64,000 bases of DNA from CAYMEV01 sp964389675 [NCBI: uncultured Candidatus Sumerlaeota bacterium] (GTDB lineage: Bacteria; CAYMEV01). Positions 1-8,370 of the stretch are shown here, piece by piece. Where the stretch lies: assembly GCA_964389675.1 (NCBI GenBank), contig CAYMEV010000004.1, forward strand, positions 1 to 64,000, read 5' to 3'. The notes under the pieces are model-generated. The model was not told the DNA's origin and did no database searches. It saw only the letters and a program-made list of their open reading frames with translations. Numbering within the stretch: the stretch's first letter is position 1; every line of letters starts with the position of its first letter. Position numbers and translations under genes: made by a program.

Positions 1-195
1 GTTGATTCAGCAAAAATAATCAAGGATCCAAATACTGGAAGGTCAAAAGGTTTTGGTTTTATTGAAATGTCTTCTCAGGAAGAAGCCGATGCTGCCATTG
101 AAAAACTGAACGACTCTGTTGTCGAGGGAAGAAAAATAAAGGTCAGCATTGCAAGGCCAAAGGAAAAAAGGAGCAATTATCAGTCAAGAAGATAA
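1..195 (+). CDS. RRM-type RNA-binding protein, C-terminal part
   Basis: Frame 1 is open from the window edge to the TAA at 193-195, giving 64 residues of the end of an RNA recognition motif protein. The RNP1 motif is visible (SKGFGFIEM, about residues 14-22 of the visible part). After it come the final helix and strand of the fold (DAAIEKLNDSVVEGRKIKV) and a short basic tail rich in Arg and Lys. Bacterial proteins of this kind are small, single-RRM proteins of roughly 80-110 residues that bind RNA and are often cold-induced, so only the first 25-40 residues are probably missing. The start lies outside the window. A factor-independent terminator follows closely, so this is the last gene of its transcript. 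Confidence 0.9.
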   Translation, partial: VDSAKIIKDPNTGRSKGFGFIEMSSQEEADAAIEKLNDSVVEGRKIKVSIARPKEKRSNYQSRR

Positions 196-219
196 TGTTA
201 AAATTTAAATAGAAACATG

Positions 220-250
220 AAAAAAGGATGTCTTCCGGCATCCTTTTTTT
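220..250 (+). terminator. Intrinsic terminator after the RRM gene
   Basis: A hairpin with arms GGATG (226-230) and CATCC (239-243) is extended outward by six A-T pairs and ends in a run of seven T. It sits 25 bp after the stop codon of the RRM gene and 46 bp before the next start. A and T runs on both sides could let it work in either direction, but the only gene ending here is on the plus strand. Confidence 0.85.
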
Positions 251-296
251 TATTTTTTATTCAGTATAAATTTCAGTATAAATGAGAGTATAATAT

Positions 297-1283
297 ATGG
301 ATCCGATAACACACTTTTCAGCAGGCGTAATAATAGGTTCAAGATTCAGCAATGAGCCTGTTTTACCTCTGTTTTGCGGCTGTCTTTCAGTAGTGAACGA
401 CCTTGATTTCGTTTTTAAGTGGATTAATCATAAAAATCTGTATTTCTTGCATCATAAGGCTTTTCATTCTATCTATATAATGCTTTTTCTCTCATTGCTT
501 GCATCAGTGCCTGTATCACTTTTATTCGGGCTGAATTTCTCATCAGCAGTAATATTATGCCTTATGCTCTTTTTATCACATATTATTCTGGATATTTTCG
601 TTGCAGGAGGAGATATGACCATCCTGTTCCCCTTCAGCATGAAGCTCTTTTCCTTTCCGATATTTCCTGGGATTACTCCTTATATAAAATCAGCTAAATG
701 TGAAAAAAAATCCCCTGTTACATGCGGAATATGCCAGACAGAGGTCTTCCTGAGGTCTCTTTTCCGGCTGTCAATTGTAGCAATATCTGTTGCTGTCATG
801 ATCAGAAGGGACCTGATATGGCTGATATTTATCCCCTTATTGATAATATTTGTTAAGGCTTCCTCTTATATGATCCTGCGCAGGTATATAAAAAAAAGAT
901 ACAGCAGTTCCCCCCATATAATACCAGTATCATCTTTCCCCAGTGTATGGAATGCAGTATTTTCAGCCGGTTCAAAGCTGATCGTTAAAAAACTGGGAAT
1001 AAGGAATCTGCATGTGCATGAGACCAGTACAAAGGAATTTCTCAATAATGATATTATAGATGAATATAAAACATCACTCAATTGTGATAAAAATATTTCT
1101 TCCTTTCTTGAAAGCCATCCTGTATTATATGCAGTCAGTAATTCTGTTGAAGAAGGTACAATGCTTACTGTATTTGATCCCAGGTTCTTTTTCAATGATA
1201 AGAACCAGTATTTCTCCTACAGGATACTGCTGGATAGTTCAGGAAGGATAAAAAATGCAGAATTCAGAGAAAAATGGAGATAA
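297..1283 (+). CDS. Membrane-bound YdjM/DUF457-type metal-dependent hydrolase-like protein
   Basis: The first half matches the YdjM (LexA-binding, inner-membrane hydrolase-like) family. It has an N-terminal MDPITHFSAG, an acidic NDLDF where most members have PDLD, a His cluster HHKAFHS (about residues 52-58) and LSHIILDIF (about 93-101) lying within hydrophobic helices. These His and Asp residues are the presumed metal site. The family is known from sequence and its reaction is not established. The last 120 residues (from about 205) are outside the usual domain and I do not recognise them; they look soluble and contain charged helical sequence. The ATG at 297 fits the family's conserved N terminus. 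The 3' end overlaps the radical SAM gene by 29 bp if that gene begins at 1255, which suggests coupled translation. Confidence 0.75.
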   Translation: MDPITHFSAGVIIGSRFSNEPVLPLFCGCLSVVNDLDFVFKWINHKNLYFLHHKAFHSIYIMLFLSLLASVPVSLLFGLNFSSAVILCLMLFLSHIILDIFVAGGDMTILFPFSMKLFSFPIFPGITPYIKSAKCEKKSPVTCGICQTEVFLRSLFRLSIVAISVAVMIRRDLIWLIFIPLLIIFVKASSYMILRRYIKKRYSSSPHIIPVSSFPSVWNAVFSAGSKLIVKKLGIRNLHVHETSTKEFLNNDIIDEYKTSLNCDKNISSFLESHPVLYAVSNSVEEGTMLTVFDPRFFFNDKNQYFSYRILLDSSGRIKNAEFREKWR

Positions 1284-2700
1284 TCATATGCCTATGAAAG
1301 ATACACCCTCAAGGATAAACAGAAGGCTTCAGAAGGTCCTGCTTGTTAGGCCGGACCTTCTTGGGACACCGTATGCCATAAGCAAGTTTGGTGTAAAGCA
1401 CCAGCCCATGGGGCTTTTCTATATGGCAAGTCCTCTGATACGGGAAGGGTTTGAAATCAGATATTGTGATGAAATACTGCTTGATGATTTTGAAAAAGCT
1501 ATAGCGGATTTCAAGCCTGATTTTATTGGGATCAGTGTATCCAGCCCCTTATTTTCCCGTGCCAAACACCTGGTTTCCATCGCACAGAAATATAACTGTA
1601 TTACAGGCCTTGGCGGGCCACATATAACTGCCGAGCCCGATATAGCACTTCAGGAAAGCAAAGCTGATTTTGGTGTTATTGGAGAATCGGAGATCATACT
1701 GCCGAAAATACTAAATGGCGAATCCATAGAGACCTTAGATGGTGTTGCCTTCTGGAAAAATGGCATGGTTGAGATAAGGGAAAGGACATCCTATATTGAT
1801 GATCTTGATGCTGTACCTTTCCCTGCCAGAGAGATTGCAGACATGGACAGATACCATGGTGATACCGAATTTGGATTTCATATTCATCCGAAAGAAAGAA
1901 TGATAAGGATAATAACTTCCAGGGGATGTGCTTTTCATTGTACTTTCTGTGCAAGGCACAAAATATTCGGTAGAAAGACAAGAAAAAGGAATCCTGAGAA
2001 TATTCTTGATGAGATGGATTATGTCCATAAAAAATACAATGCTACGCACTTCACCTTAATGGATGATACATTCACAGAAGATGTCAGGCATGTTGAAGGA
2101 TTCTGCAATGAGATAATAAAGAGGAACAGAAAATATACGTGGTGTGCCTATTCAAGGGTTGATACCAATCCTGATATATTGAAGCTCATGTATGATACCG
2201 GATGCAGAATGCTTGAGTTTGGCGTTGAGACAGGATCTCAAAAGGTTCTGGACAGCATTAAGAAGGGTATTACGGTCGATGAAATAAGGCAGGGATTTGA
2301 TAATGCAAAAAGAGCAGGAATGAAGACAAAGGCCTTTTTTATGGTAGGGCTGCCAGCCGAGGGCCCGATGGAGTTAAAGGAGAGCATCGAGCTTGCAAAG
2401 GAGATAAACCCTCATTATCTATGGTTATCCATATTTCTCCCGCTGCCTGGATCAGAGATCTACGAAAACATTGAAACAGGGAAAAAGATAGATTTTTCAA
2501 GAGAATCATTTTTTCACACTCATTCAGCTGACCTTAATAAAAGCCACAGGAAATTCATGCTTAATTTCTACGTAAGATATGCTTATATAAGGCAATTCCT
2601 CAAAAACCTGACATGGTCAGAATTTGCCTATTTTTCCAATACTGCATTATCTTTTGCAAAGCTTTCTCTGGGGGGCATCTTCCATAAGAATTCTTCCTGA
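1255..2700 (+). CDS. B12-binding-domain radical SAM protein
   Basis: The N-terminal cobalamin-binding-type Rossmann domain spans about residues 28-160, with GGPHITAEPD at 120-129. It is followed by a radical SAM core with the CX3CX2C cluster motif, Cys225, Cys229 and Cys232 (SRGCAFHCTFC). The order and length (481 residues) fit the large B12-dependent radical SAM class that includes methyltransferases and hopanoid or bacteriochlorophyll enzymes. The substrate cannot be read from the sequence. Two starts are plausible: ATG 1255 with AGGAAGGA six bases upstream, and ATG 1288 with GGAG eight bases upstream; the conserved domain begins after both. Its stop codon at 2698-2700 directly abuts the stop of the convergent methyltransferase gene. 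Confidence 0.9.
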   Translation: MQNSEKNGDNHMPMKDTPSRINRRLQKVLLVRPDLLGTPYAISKFGVKHQPMGLFYMASPLIREGFEIRYCDEILLDDFEKAIADFKPDFIGISVSSPLFSRAKHLVSIAQKYNCITGLGGPHITAEPDIALQESKADFGVIGESEIILPKILNGESIETLDGVAFWKNGMVEIRERTSYIDDLDAVPFPAREIADMDRYHGDTEFGFHIHPKERMIRIITSRGCAFHCTFCARHKIFGRKTRKRNPENILDEMDYVHKKYNATHFTLMDDTFTEDVRHVEGFCNEIIKRNRKYTWCAYSRVDTNPDILKLMYDTGCRMLEFGVETGSQKVLDSIKKGITVDEIRQGFDNAKRAGMKTKAFFMVGLPAEGPMELKESIELAKEINPHYLWLSIFLPLPGSEIYENIETGKKIDFSRESFFHTHSADLNKSHRKFMLNFYVRYAYIRQFLKNLTWSEFAYFSNTALSFAKLSLGGIFHKNSS

Positions 2701-3474
2701 TCAACCCGAATGTCCTGCCCTTAAGTCCATGTGATGTTTTATCTCATTGAAATTTCGCCTGTCCTGAATCTGAGACTTTCCATCATCTTTATACATGATA
2801 AAAAGATAATTAAAACCTCTTAGATAATAATTATGCTCTAAGGCAGCAGTATGCCAGTGCCTTTTTTCCAGCTTTGCATTATACCTTTTTACGCAGATGA
2901 TATCAACAGCCTTAAAAAACTGCAAAAGCAATCCAAATATTTCAAATCCCAGGGGCATAAAATAACGGTCTTTCTTATAGGAGTCTGAGACATAAACTGC
3001 CATATAACGGTTCTTCTTCATGATCCGGAAGGCTTCTGATATTACTCTGCCTATCTCTTTGCAGTATGCAGGGTCATCTGCCCTGATATTTCCGATACAT
3101 TCATCCTGATCTGAGTATTTTATATGGTCTCCATATGGAGGGTCTATAAAAACAAAATCAACTTTCTCATCTTCTATCGGAAGTTTTCTTGCATCCACCC
3201 TGTATATGTCTTTTCTCTGAGGATTTATATCGTAGCCCAGGGCTCTCCTTTTAAGGTCCCTGGCAACATCAAGAGCAGTTCCGCTTCCTGCCATGGGATC
3301 GACTATCAGGTCATTAGGCCTTGTATAGCGGTTCAGGAGGTTCCATACTATAAATGAAGGTGTGGCACCCTTATAGTTTATGTCACCCTGTTTTTTTTCA
3401 AAACCATAATTCTGTGAGGGATAATCCCACAAAGTGGTAGTCTGGAGCCTGATTTCAGGTTTTTTGTTTCTCAA
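2701..3474 (-). CDS. Solitary amino-methyltransferase of the N6/N4 DNA methylase type
   Basis: A SAM-dependent methyltransferase with TLWDYP (14-19), GATPSFIVW (36-44, motif X-like), the SAM-binding DPMAGSGT (59-66, motif I) and the catalytic DPPY (111-114, motif IV). DPPY is typical of enzymes that methylate exocyclic amino groups of adenine or cytosine. Motif order X-I-IV is alpha/gamma-like rather than the CcrM order. At 257 residues there is little room for a large target-recognition domain, and no restriction endonuclease lies nearby, so it is an orphan enzyme; an RNA target cannot be excluded. The start is a TTG overlapping the stop of the upstream hydrolase gene (TTGA), with AGGAG ten bases upstream. 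It is probably translated from the same message as the two genes before it. Confidence 0.85.
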   Translation of the reverse strand: MRNKKPEIRLQTTTLWDYPSQNYGFEKKQGDINYKGATPSFIVWNLLNRYTRPNDLIVDPMAGSGTALDVARDLKRRALGYDINPQRKDIYRVDARKLPIEDEKVDFVFIDPPYGDHIKYSDQDECIGNIRADDPAYCKEIGRVISEAFRIMKKNRYMAVYVSDSYKKDRYFMPLGFEIFGLLLQFFKAVDIICVKRYNAKLEKRHWHTAALEHNYYLRGFNYLFIMYKDDGKSQIQDRRNFNEIKHHMDLRAGHSG

Positions 3475-4103
3475 AGGTATGGATTCTCCTGCTTTTCATG
3501 CCGGATCGTGGTAGATTCGCCATGGCCGGGGAAAACAACGGTATCAAGAGGCAGCACCATGAGTTTCTGTCTGATTGAATCAATAATCTGGCTGTAGTTG
3601 CCGCCAGGAAGGTCGGTTCTTCCGATAGAACCCTTAAAGAGCGTATCTCCGGAAAAGAGGATGCCTTCACGGTAAAGGCACAATGCATCGCTGCTATGCC
3701 CAGGGGTATGAATTATCCTGAAAACATCAAATATTTCATCATTATCCGAAAGATAATTATCTATTCCTGGAACCGGTTTATCCTCAAAGCCAAAAATCTC
3801 CAGCTGAACCGGATAGTGTTTAATTGTTTTTTCTGCTTCCTTATGTGCTGAGACAGGTATACTGTATTTTGATCTCACATCATCCAATGCCATAATATGA
3901 TCAAGATGGGTATGGGTCAATACAATCATCTCAGGTCTCAGGCTGTTTTTCTCAATGATCTCAGCTATTCTGGAGGCATTGTCACCGGGATCTATGATCA
4001 GAGCCCTGCTTAATTCGTCTGCTACAATATAGCAGTTGGTAAAAAAGGGTGAAACGACAGCTGTATAGACTCTGATATCCTTATTAGAGAAAGCCCTTTT
4101 CAT
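3471..4103 (-). CDS. Metallo-beta-lactamase-fold hydrolase, glyoxalase II-like
   Basis: A compact 210-residue hydrolase with a full dinuclear metal site: THTHLDH (63-69), HTPGHS (about 133-138), SGDTLF (about 150-155) and PGHG (about 193-196). Length and motifs match the short glyoxalase II-like group, which includes hydroxyacylglutathione hydrolase-related and persulfide-linked enzymes. The long C-terminal glutathione-binding domain of true glyoxalase II is absent, so the thioester substrate is uncertain. It lies between the 636-residue unknown gene (ATGA overlap, 4100-4103) and the methyltransferase (TTGA overlap), so all three form one translationally coupled minus-strand operon. The function of the cluster as a whole is not evident. 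Confidence 0.9.
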   Translation of the reverse strand: MKRAFSNKDIRVYTAVVSPFFTNCYIVADELSRALIIDPGDNASRIAEIIEKNSLRPEMIVLTHTHLDHIMALDDVRSKYSIPVSAHKEAEKTIKHYPVQLEIFGFEDKPVPGIDNYLSDNDEIFDVFRIIHTPGHSSDALCLYREGILFSGDTLFKGSIGRTDLPGGNYSQIIDSIRQKLMVLPLDTVVFPGHGESTTIRHEKQENPYL

Positions 4104-6001
4104 TTTGATTCCACCTGATTATCAAACGGGAGGTATATGATACTCAGCTCCTCAATAATAATATCGTTAATGTCCGGCCTGACAGGGTATGAGACTGTGT
4201 CCTCAACAATTCTGTCCATTCTATCCTTTATTATTATCAGTTTTTCAAGCAGTTCCTCTTCAAATCGTCTGAAAGCATATTTTATCCTTTTATCATTAAG
4301 TTTATCACTGCCTGGACTGCTGAGTGACAGGTTCTCTGGATAATCCATTTCCTTGCTGAATAAAAAAAGCCGGACATAATGGTTTTCAAGCATGTCCTTA
4401 ATGGATATATCGGGATAATCCTGGAAAATCTTATCCCTGATCTGATTCCATTTTTCCATATGCTTTTCCTTAAGTTCCCAAAGATCCTGATCATACTTCT
4501 TCAGCGTAAGCTTCTTTATAGAATCTATGAAATCACCGTAGGATTGCTGATATTCAGAAAATATCTTAAAATATCTGTTATAAAAAAGATTTAAAGATTC
4601 CTTTTCTGTAACGAATGCCTTAATTTCGCTTTTAATCCTGTGGATTACTTCAGCATTATTAAGGTCCATATTTATTGGCATAAGTGAAATTTTCGGACCA
4701 ATGCTTTCCGAGAGATTTGTTTTTTTATAAGCATCAAAATACTCAATTCTTAAGGAATCCGGTGCTAAATTATATGTAAACATAAGGTTCATTTTCTTTG
4801 ATATTATAATATTGGCAGGGTTTTTTTTGTATTCGCAATTTATCTCTGCACCAAGGTAAGGATACAGGGTCTGTGCAAAAAGGTGTTCATAAGGTTTCAG
4901 GTAATATACCTGAATTTGCCCGGCATCACTGTATTGCTGGTTTCTCACAGCTTTTATTTTCCTTTTTTTGCCAGTTTCATTCCTGTAAATAACAAAAGAA
5001 GAGGATTTTTTTATCTTTTTCTTTTTTTTAAAATAATCAGCTATTTTACCTTCTTCATATTTTGGGCCTGAATAATATGAGGGTGCCTCAATCATCAGTT
5101 CGTGTATTTCACCATCAGCTTCAAAAAGGACACCGCCCCCCTCTCTATCCCTTATAAGTGCAGCATCAGCTTCCCCGGGTATATCTATATCCGGATTAAT
5201 AATAAAAAAAAGTATGTTCTCATGATTATTATATACATCTGATTCCATAATATCTGTGAGAAGACCTGGATCATCGACGGATAACACTATATTCATCCTC
5301 AGGCTTTTATTGAGCCACCTTCTCTTAAGCAGCGCATTCAGGCTTGAAATAAGAGCCTGTGTGAATAAGCTGGTTTCAAATCCTGATTTTATTGAAAACA
5401 TAAGAAACGGGTAGGATCTGGCATTGGAAAATGAATCCTCCAGTAAATCATATAATGTAATCCTTCTGGAAAATGTCATCTTCAGCAAATCAATCCGTTC
5501 CCTGCTGAAAGCGAAATGCTCCTTCATTGCTTTGTTATGGCAGAGCTGATCGAGGATCCCCCAGACATCACTTACATTATGAAGATCGACTATGCTGTCA
5601 AGAATACTGTAAAATTCATTTCTTTTAACCTTCTTTGAGCCGTAGAACAAAATAAAATAGAGAATATCATAAACAATACTCTTTTTATATGTGCTTAAGA
5701 AATCAAACTCTTCATTAAAATTTAACGGCATATAATCATTTTCAAAAGGTGTAAAGAGATTGAAATAAAACCTGCCCGGCAGCTGTTTATCCAGAAAATC
5801 GATAATATAAAGCATCTCGCCATTATTATCGGCCAGTACGGTAATATCAGTAGCTTTTATCAAGGCTTCGGTGATAAGGAGAGAGCTTTTCTCCCTGAGG
5901 GCTTTTTCCCTTGTTTTATTTATTAGAAGTTTGCCCGGTACTATCAGATCAGCAGGTTCCTTATCAGTATTTAGAAATCTTATGCTGAGTTTGTTCATCA
6001 T
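4100..6001 (-). CDS. Large unrecognised protein, first gene of a three-gene operon
   Basis: I do not recognise this protein of about 633 residues. It is rich in Ile, Leu, Lys and Asp, has no signal peptide or convincing membrane helix, and contains a very basic stretch near the middle (six consecutive Lys/Ile residues around residue 340) before a segment rich in aromatic residues. The last third (about 470-620) is strongly helical and charged and probably forms coiled helices. No Walker A, Cys cluster or His motif is obvious. The frame extends to a TTG at 6010, but ATG 6001 or ATG 5998 is more likely because GGTGAG lies just upstream. The stop overlaps the next start as ATGA. A divergent gene, folK, begins 117 bp away on the other strand. 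Confidence 0.7.
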   Translation of the reverse strand: MMNKLSIRFLNTDKEPADLIVPGKLLINKTREKALREKSSLLITEALIKATDITVLADNNGEMLYIIDFLDKQLPGRFYFNLFTPFENDYMPLNFNEEFDFLSTYKKSIVYDILYFILFYGSKKVKRNEFYSILDSIVDLHNVSDVWGILDQLCHNKAMKEHFAFSRERIDLLKMTFSRRITLYDLLEDSFSNARSYPFLMFSIKSGFETSLFTQALISSLNALLKRRWLNKSLRMNIVLSVDDPGLLTDIMESDVYNNHENILFFIINPDIDIPGEADAALIRDREGGGVLFEADGEIHELMIEAPSYYSGPKYEEGKIADYFKKKKKIKKSSSFVIYRNETGKKRKIKAVRNQQYSDAGQIQVYYLKPYEHLFAQTLYPYLGAEINCEYKKNPANIIISKKMNLMFTYNLAPDSLRIEYFDAYKKTNLSESIGPKISLMPINMDLNNAEVIHRIKSEIKAFVTEKESLNLFYNRYFKIFSEYQQSYGDFIDSIKKLTLKKYDQDLWELKEKHMEKWNQIRDKIFQDYPDISIKDMLENHYVRLFLFSKEMDYPENLSLSSPGSDKLNDKRIKYAFRRFEEELLEKLIIIKDRMDRIVEDTVSYPVRPDINDIIIEELSIIYLPFDNQVESK

Positions 6002-6118
6002 ACTCACCAAAATTTAGGGATATGGCCATTATTTTACCTGAGCTTTTGATTTCTATCAAGAAAATATAATTCTTTATAAAATCAAATTATGGACTATACT
6101 CTTTGATCATATAGCAAG

Positions 6119-6637
6119 ATGGCTGAAATTATAAAAAAGAGAGCTTTATCCTTTATTTCACTGGGGTCTAACTATGGAGACAGGGAAAAACAGCTCTCAG
6201 ATGCTTTAACAGCCTTGGGTTCATTTAATGATATTTTTATTGAGGTTTCTTCAGATATGTATCAGACACCTCCGACAGATCTGTTTGGCAACAGCTATTA
6301 TAACCAGTGCGCCGGGCTGTATACGCTTCTCAGTCCCTGCAGCCTCCTTGAAAGGCTTAATGAAATAGAGGCCAAACTGGGCAGGAAAAGAAACTATCTG
6401 CACTCGATCAGAAATATTGACCTGGATATAATCCTTTATGAGAACAGCAGTATAAAGACAGCCAGGCTGACATTGCCTCACCCAGAATCCTGGAAAAGGC
6501 CCTTTGTAATAATACCTTTGGCAGAAATACAGACCTATAAAAATTATGAGATCATTAGAAAATTTTTAAAAAATGTAGATTTTAATGATACAGAGAATAT
6601 TATAAAACTAAATATAAAAGGAGGACTGCATGGATAA
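6119..6637 (+). CDS. folK: 2-amino-4-hydroxy-6-hydroxymethyldihydropteridine diphosphokinase
   Basis: FolK transfers pyrophosphate from ATP to 6-hydroxymethyl-7,8-dihydropterin in folate synthesis. The family signatures are clear: SLGSNYGDR near the start, YQTPP (48-52), YNQ (61-63), the ATP-binding LERLNEIEAKLGRKR (77-91) and RNIDLDIILY (98-107) with the two Mg-binding Asp (101, 103). A closing LPHPESWKRPFVIIPL carries the conserved His and Arg. The length of 172 is normal (about 160-175). ATG 6119 has no good Shine-Dalgarno sequence, so it may be translated from a short or leaderless message. It overlaps panB by 8 bp. This folate-pantothenate pairing is frequent, as both pathways use folate or its products: PanB needs methylene-tetrahydrofolate. 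Confidence 0.95.
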   Translation: MAEIIKKRALSFISLGSNYGDREKQLSDALTALGSFNDIFIEVSSDMYQTPPTDLFGNSYYNQCAGLYTLLSPCSLLERLNEIEAKLGRKRNYLHSIRNIDLDIILYENSSIKTARLTLPHPESWKRPFVIIPLAEIQTYKNYEIIRKFLKNVDFNDTENIIKLNIKGGLHG

Positions 6638-7469
6638 GAAGGTTACTATCCCGCATATACTTTCCAGAAAAGGCAAGGAAAAAATAACCATGGTAACTGC
6701 ATATGATTATATAACCGCCCGGCTCGCGGACACAGCAGGTATTGATATTATCCTTGTCGGGGATTCAATGGCGAATGTTGTATATGGTCATGGTACAACC
6801 CTCCAGCTTGAGCTTTCAGATATAATAAAACACACAAATATAGTATCCAGCCATATAAAGACCCCGCTGCTGGTAGCTGATATGACATTTGGATCATTTC
6901 ACATAAATACTGATAGAACAGTAGAAAATGCCATAAAACTTATCAAATACGGGCATGCTGAAGCCGTTAAGATTGAAGGAGGTTCCAGGTCAAAACTCGC
7001 ATCAATTGAAAAACTGACTGAGCATTCCATCCCGGTAATGGGGCATATAGGACTTACACCCCAGTCTGTACACAGCTTCGGCGGCTATGCTGTACGCGGC
7101 AAATCACTGGAGGAAGCAAAAAACATATATAACCAGGCCAAGGACATAGAAAGCGCAGGGGCTTTTTCAATAGTCCTGGAGGGTATCCCTTCCGAACTAA
7201 GCAGGCTTATTACTCAAAATATTTCCATCCCAACTATCGGAATAGGTGCAGGTATTGATTGCGACGGGCAGGTGCTCGTTATTTATGATCTGCTGGGATT
7301 TACAGATAATCCGGTACCAAAATTTGTGAAGAAATATGAAAACCTTTGGGAAAAAAGCCTTAAGGCATTGAATTTATACATTGATGACGTAAAGGAGTCC
7401 AGGTTCCCGGACAGGGAACATTCATACAATCTCAAGAATTTTGAAATCAAGGATATTATCGGAGAATAG
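6630..7469 (+). CDS. panB: 3-methyl-2-oxobutanoate hydroxymethyltransferase
   Basis: PanB adds a hydroxymethyl group from 5,10-methylene-tetrahydrofolate to ketoisovalerate, the first committed step to pantoate. Mg-binding residues align with the family: Asp45 in VGDS, Asp84 in VADM and Glu116 in KIEGG, with the catalytic Glu184 in VLEGI. MGHIGLTPQS (137-146) and IGIGAGIDCDGQ (203-214) are also diagnostic. The length of 279 is slightly above the usual 263-275. The start is firm: AAAGGAGG lies five bases before ATG 6630. It overlaps folK by 8 bp and is followed one base later by panC, so the three genes are a single operon. Confidence 0.97.
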   Translation: MDKKVTIPHILSRKGKEKITMVTAYDYITARLADTAGIDIILVGDSMANVVYGHGTTLQLELSDIIKHTNIVSSHIKTPLLVADMTFGSFHINTDRTVENAIKLIKYGHAEAVKIEGGSRSKLASIEKLTEHSIPVMGHIGLTPQSVHSFGGYAVRGKSLEEAKNIYNQAKDIESAGAFSIVLEGIPSELSRLITQNISIPTIGIGAGIDCDGQVLVIYDLLGFTDNPVPKFVKKYENLWEKSLKALNLYIDDVKESRFPDREHSYNLKNFEIKDIIGE

Positions 7470-7470
7470 A

Positions 7471-8322
7471 ATGAGAATTGTAAGAAAAACCGAAAAAATG
7501 AAAAATATTGTGAAATGCCTGAAATCACAAAATATAAAAACTGGTTTTATCCCGACCATGGGTGCTTTACATGAAGGTCACCTTTCTCTAATGGACAGGT
7601 CAAAAAAAGATGAATGCTTCAGCCTGGTCAGCATATTCCTGAATCCGATCCAGTTTGGCGAGAACGAGGATCTCGCAATATACCCGAAACCATTTGAAAG
7701 AGATATAAAGCTTTGCACTGAACATGATGCAAGCATAATCTTTGCTCCGGATAATAATGAAATGTATCCTGAAAAACAGGATATTTCCATAAAAAGCGAG
7801 TCATTTGCAGATTTATTCTGCGGTGCTTCAAGGCCGGGCCATTTTAAGGGTGTCCTGATAATAGTTGCCAAGCTGTTGAATATTATTAAGCCCGACATAG
7901 CTTATTTTGGTGAAAAGGATTATCAGCAGGCTATACTGATATCCAGTATGGCAAGGGAACTGAACTTTGACACAGCAATAAAGGTATGTCCAACAATAAG
8001 GGATAAGGATGGATTAGCACTAAGCTCCCGCAATTCTTATCTGAGCCCTCAAGACAGGGAAAAAGCACCCTTTTTATATAAATCTTTCTTAAGGGCTCAT
8101 GAATTGATCAAGAGCGGCAAATTATCAACAAGATATGAGATTATAGAATCAATAAAAAAATTTCTGCTCGAAAAAATTGCCAATATTGATATTGATTATA
8201 TTGATGTCGTCTATGATCATACACTCACGAAAGCTGGTGCAATAGACAGGGATATAAGAATCCTGGGTGCGGTTAAAATTGGCAATACCAGGCTCATAGA
8301 TAATTATAGGATAACCCTTTGA
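7471..8322 (+). CDS. panC: Pantothenate synthetase
   Basis: PanC joins pantoate and beta-alanine with ATP through a pantoyl-adenylate. Visible signatures are PTMGALHEGH (28-37, with the nucleotide-binding His34 and His37), the pantoate-binding NPIQF segment near residue 60, GEKDYQQ near 150 and ALSSRNSYL near 187. The length of 283 matches the family. The frame is open back to a TTG at 7441, but ATG 7471 is preferred. GGAG lies six bases upstream, and MRIVRKTEKMK matches the usual N terminus. It follows panB with one intervening base. The beta-alanine-forming panD is about 15 kb downstream, beside nadA. No panE or ilvC-like pantoate reductase is seen in the window. Confidence 0.96.
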   Translation: MRIVRKTEKMKNIVKCLKSQNIKTGFIPTMGALHEGHLSLMDRSKKDECFSLVSIFLNPIQFGENEDLAIYPKPFERDIKLCTEHDASIIFAPDNNEMYPEKQDISIKSESFADLFCGASRPGHFKGVLIIVAKLLNIIKPDIAYFGEKDYQQAILISSMARELNFDTAIKVCPTIRDKDGLALSSRNSYLSPQDREKAPFLYKSFLRAHELIKSGKLSTRYEIIESIKKFLLEKIANIDIDYIDVVYDHTLTKAGAIDRDIRILGAVKIGNTRLIDNYRITL

Positions 8323-8370
8323 GACAGGCAAATAAAATAAAACGGAGCTTTACTTAAACTAAACTTGACC

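Noticed and set aside
5100-5420. Faint likeness of the unknown large protein to HerA/VirB4-type ATPases
   Set aside because: Only a GxxxLFxxDGEI-like stretch is shared, and no Walker A or B motif can be found, so a family call is not justified.
6060-6118. Promoter for folK from TATACT at 6095-6100
   Set aside because: No acceptable -35 at 16-18 bp, so it could not be supported as a separate feature.
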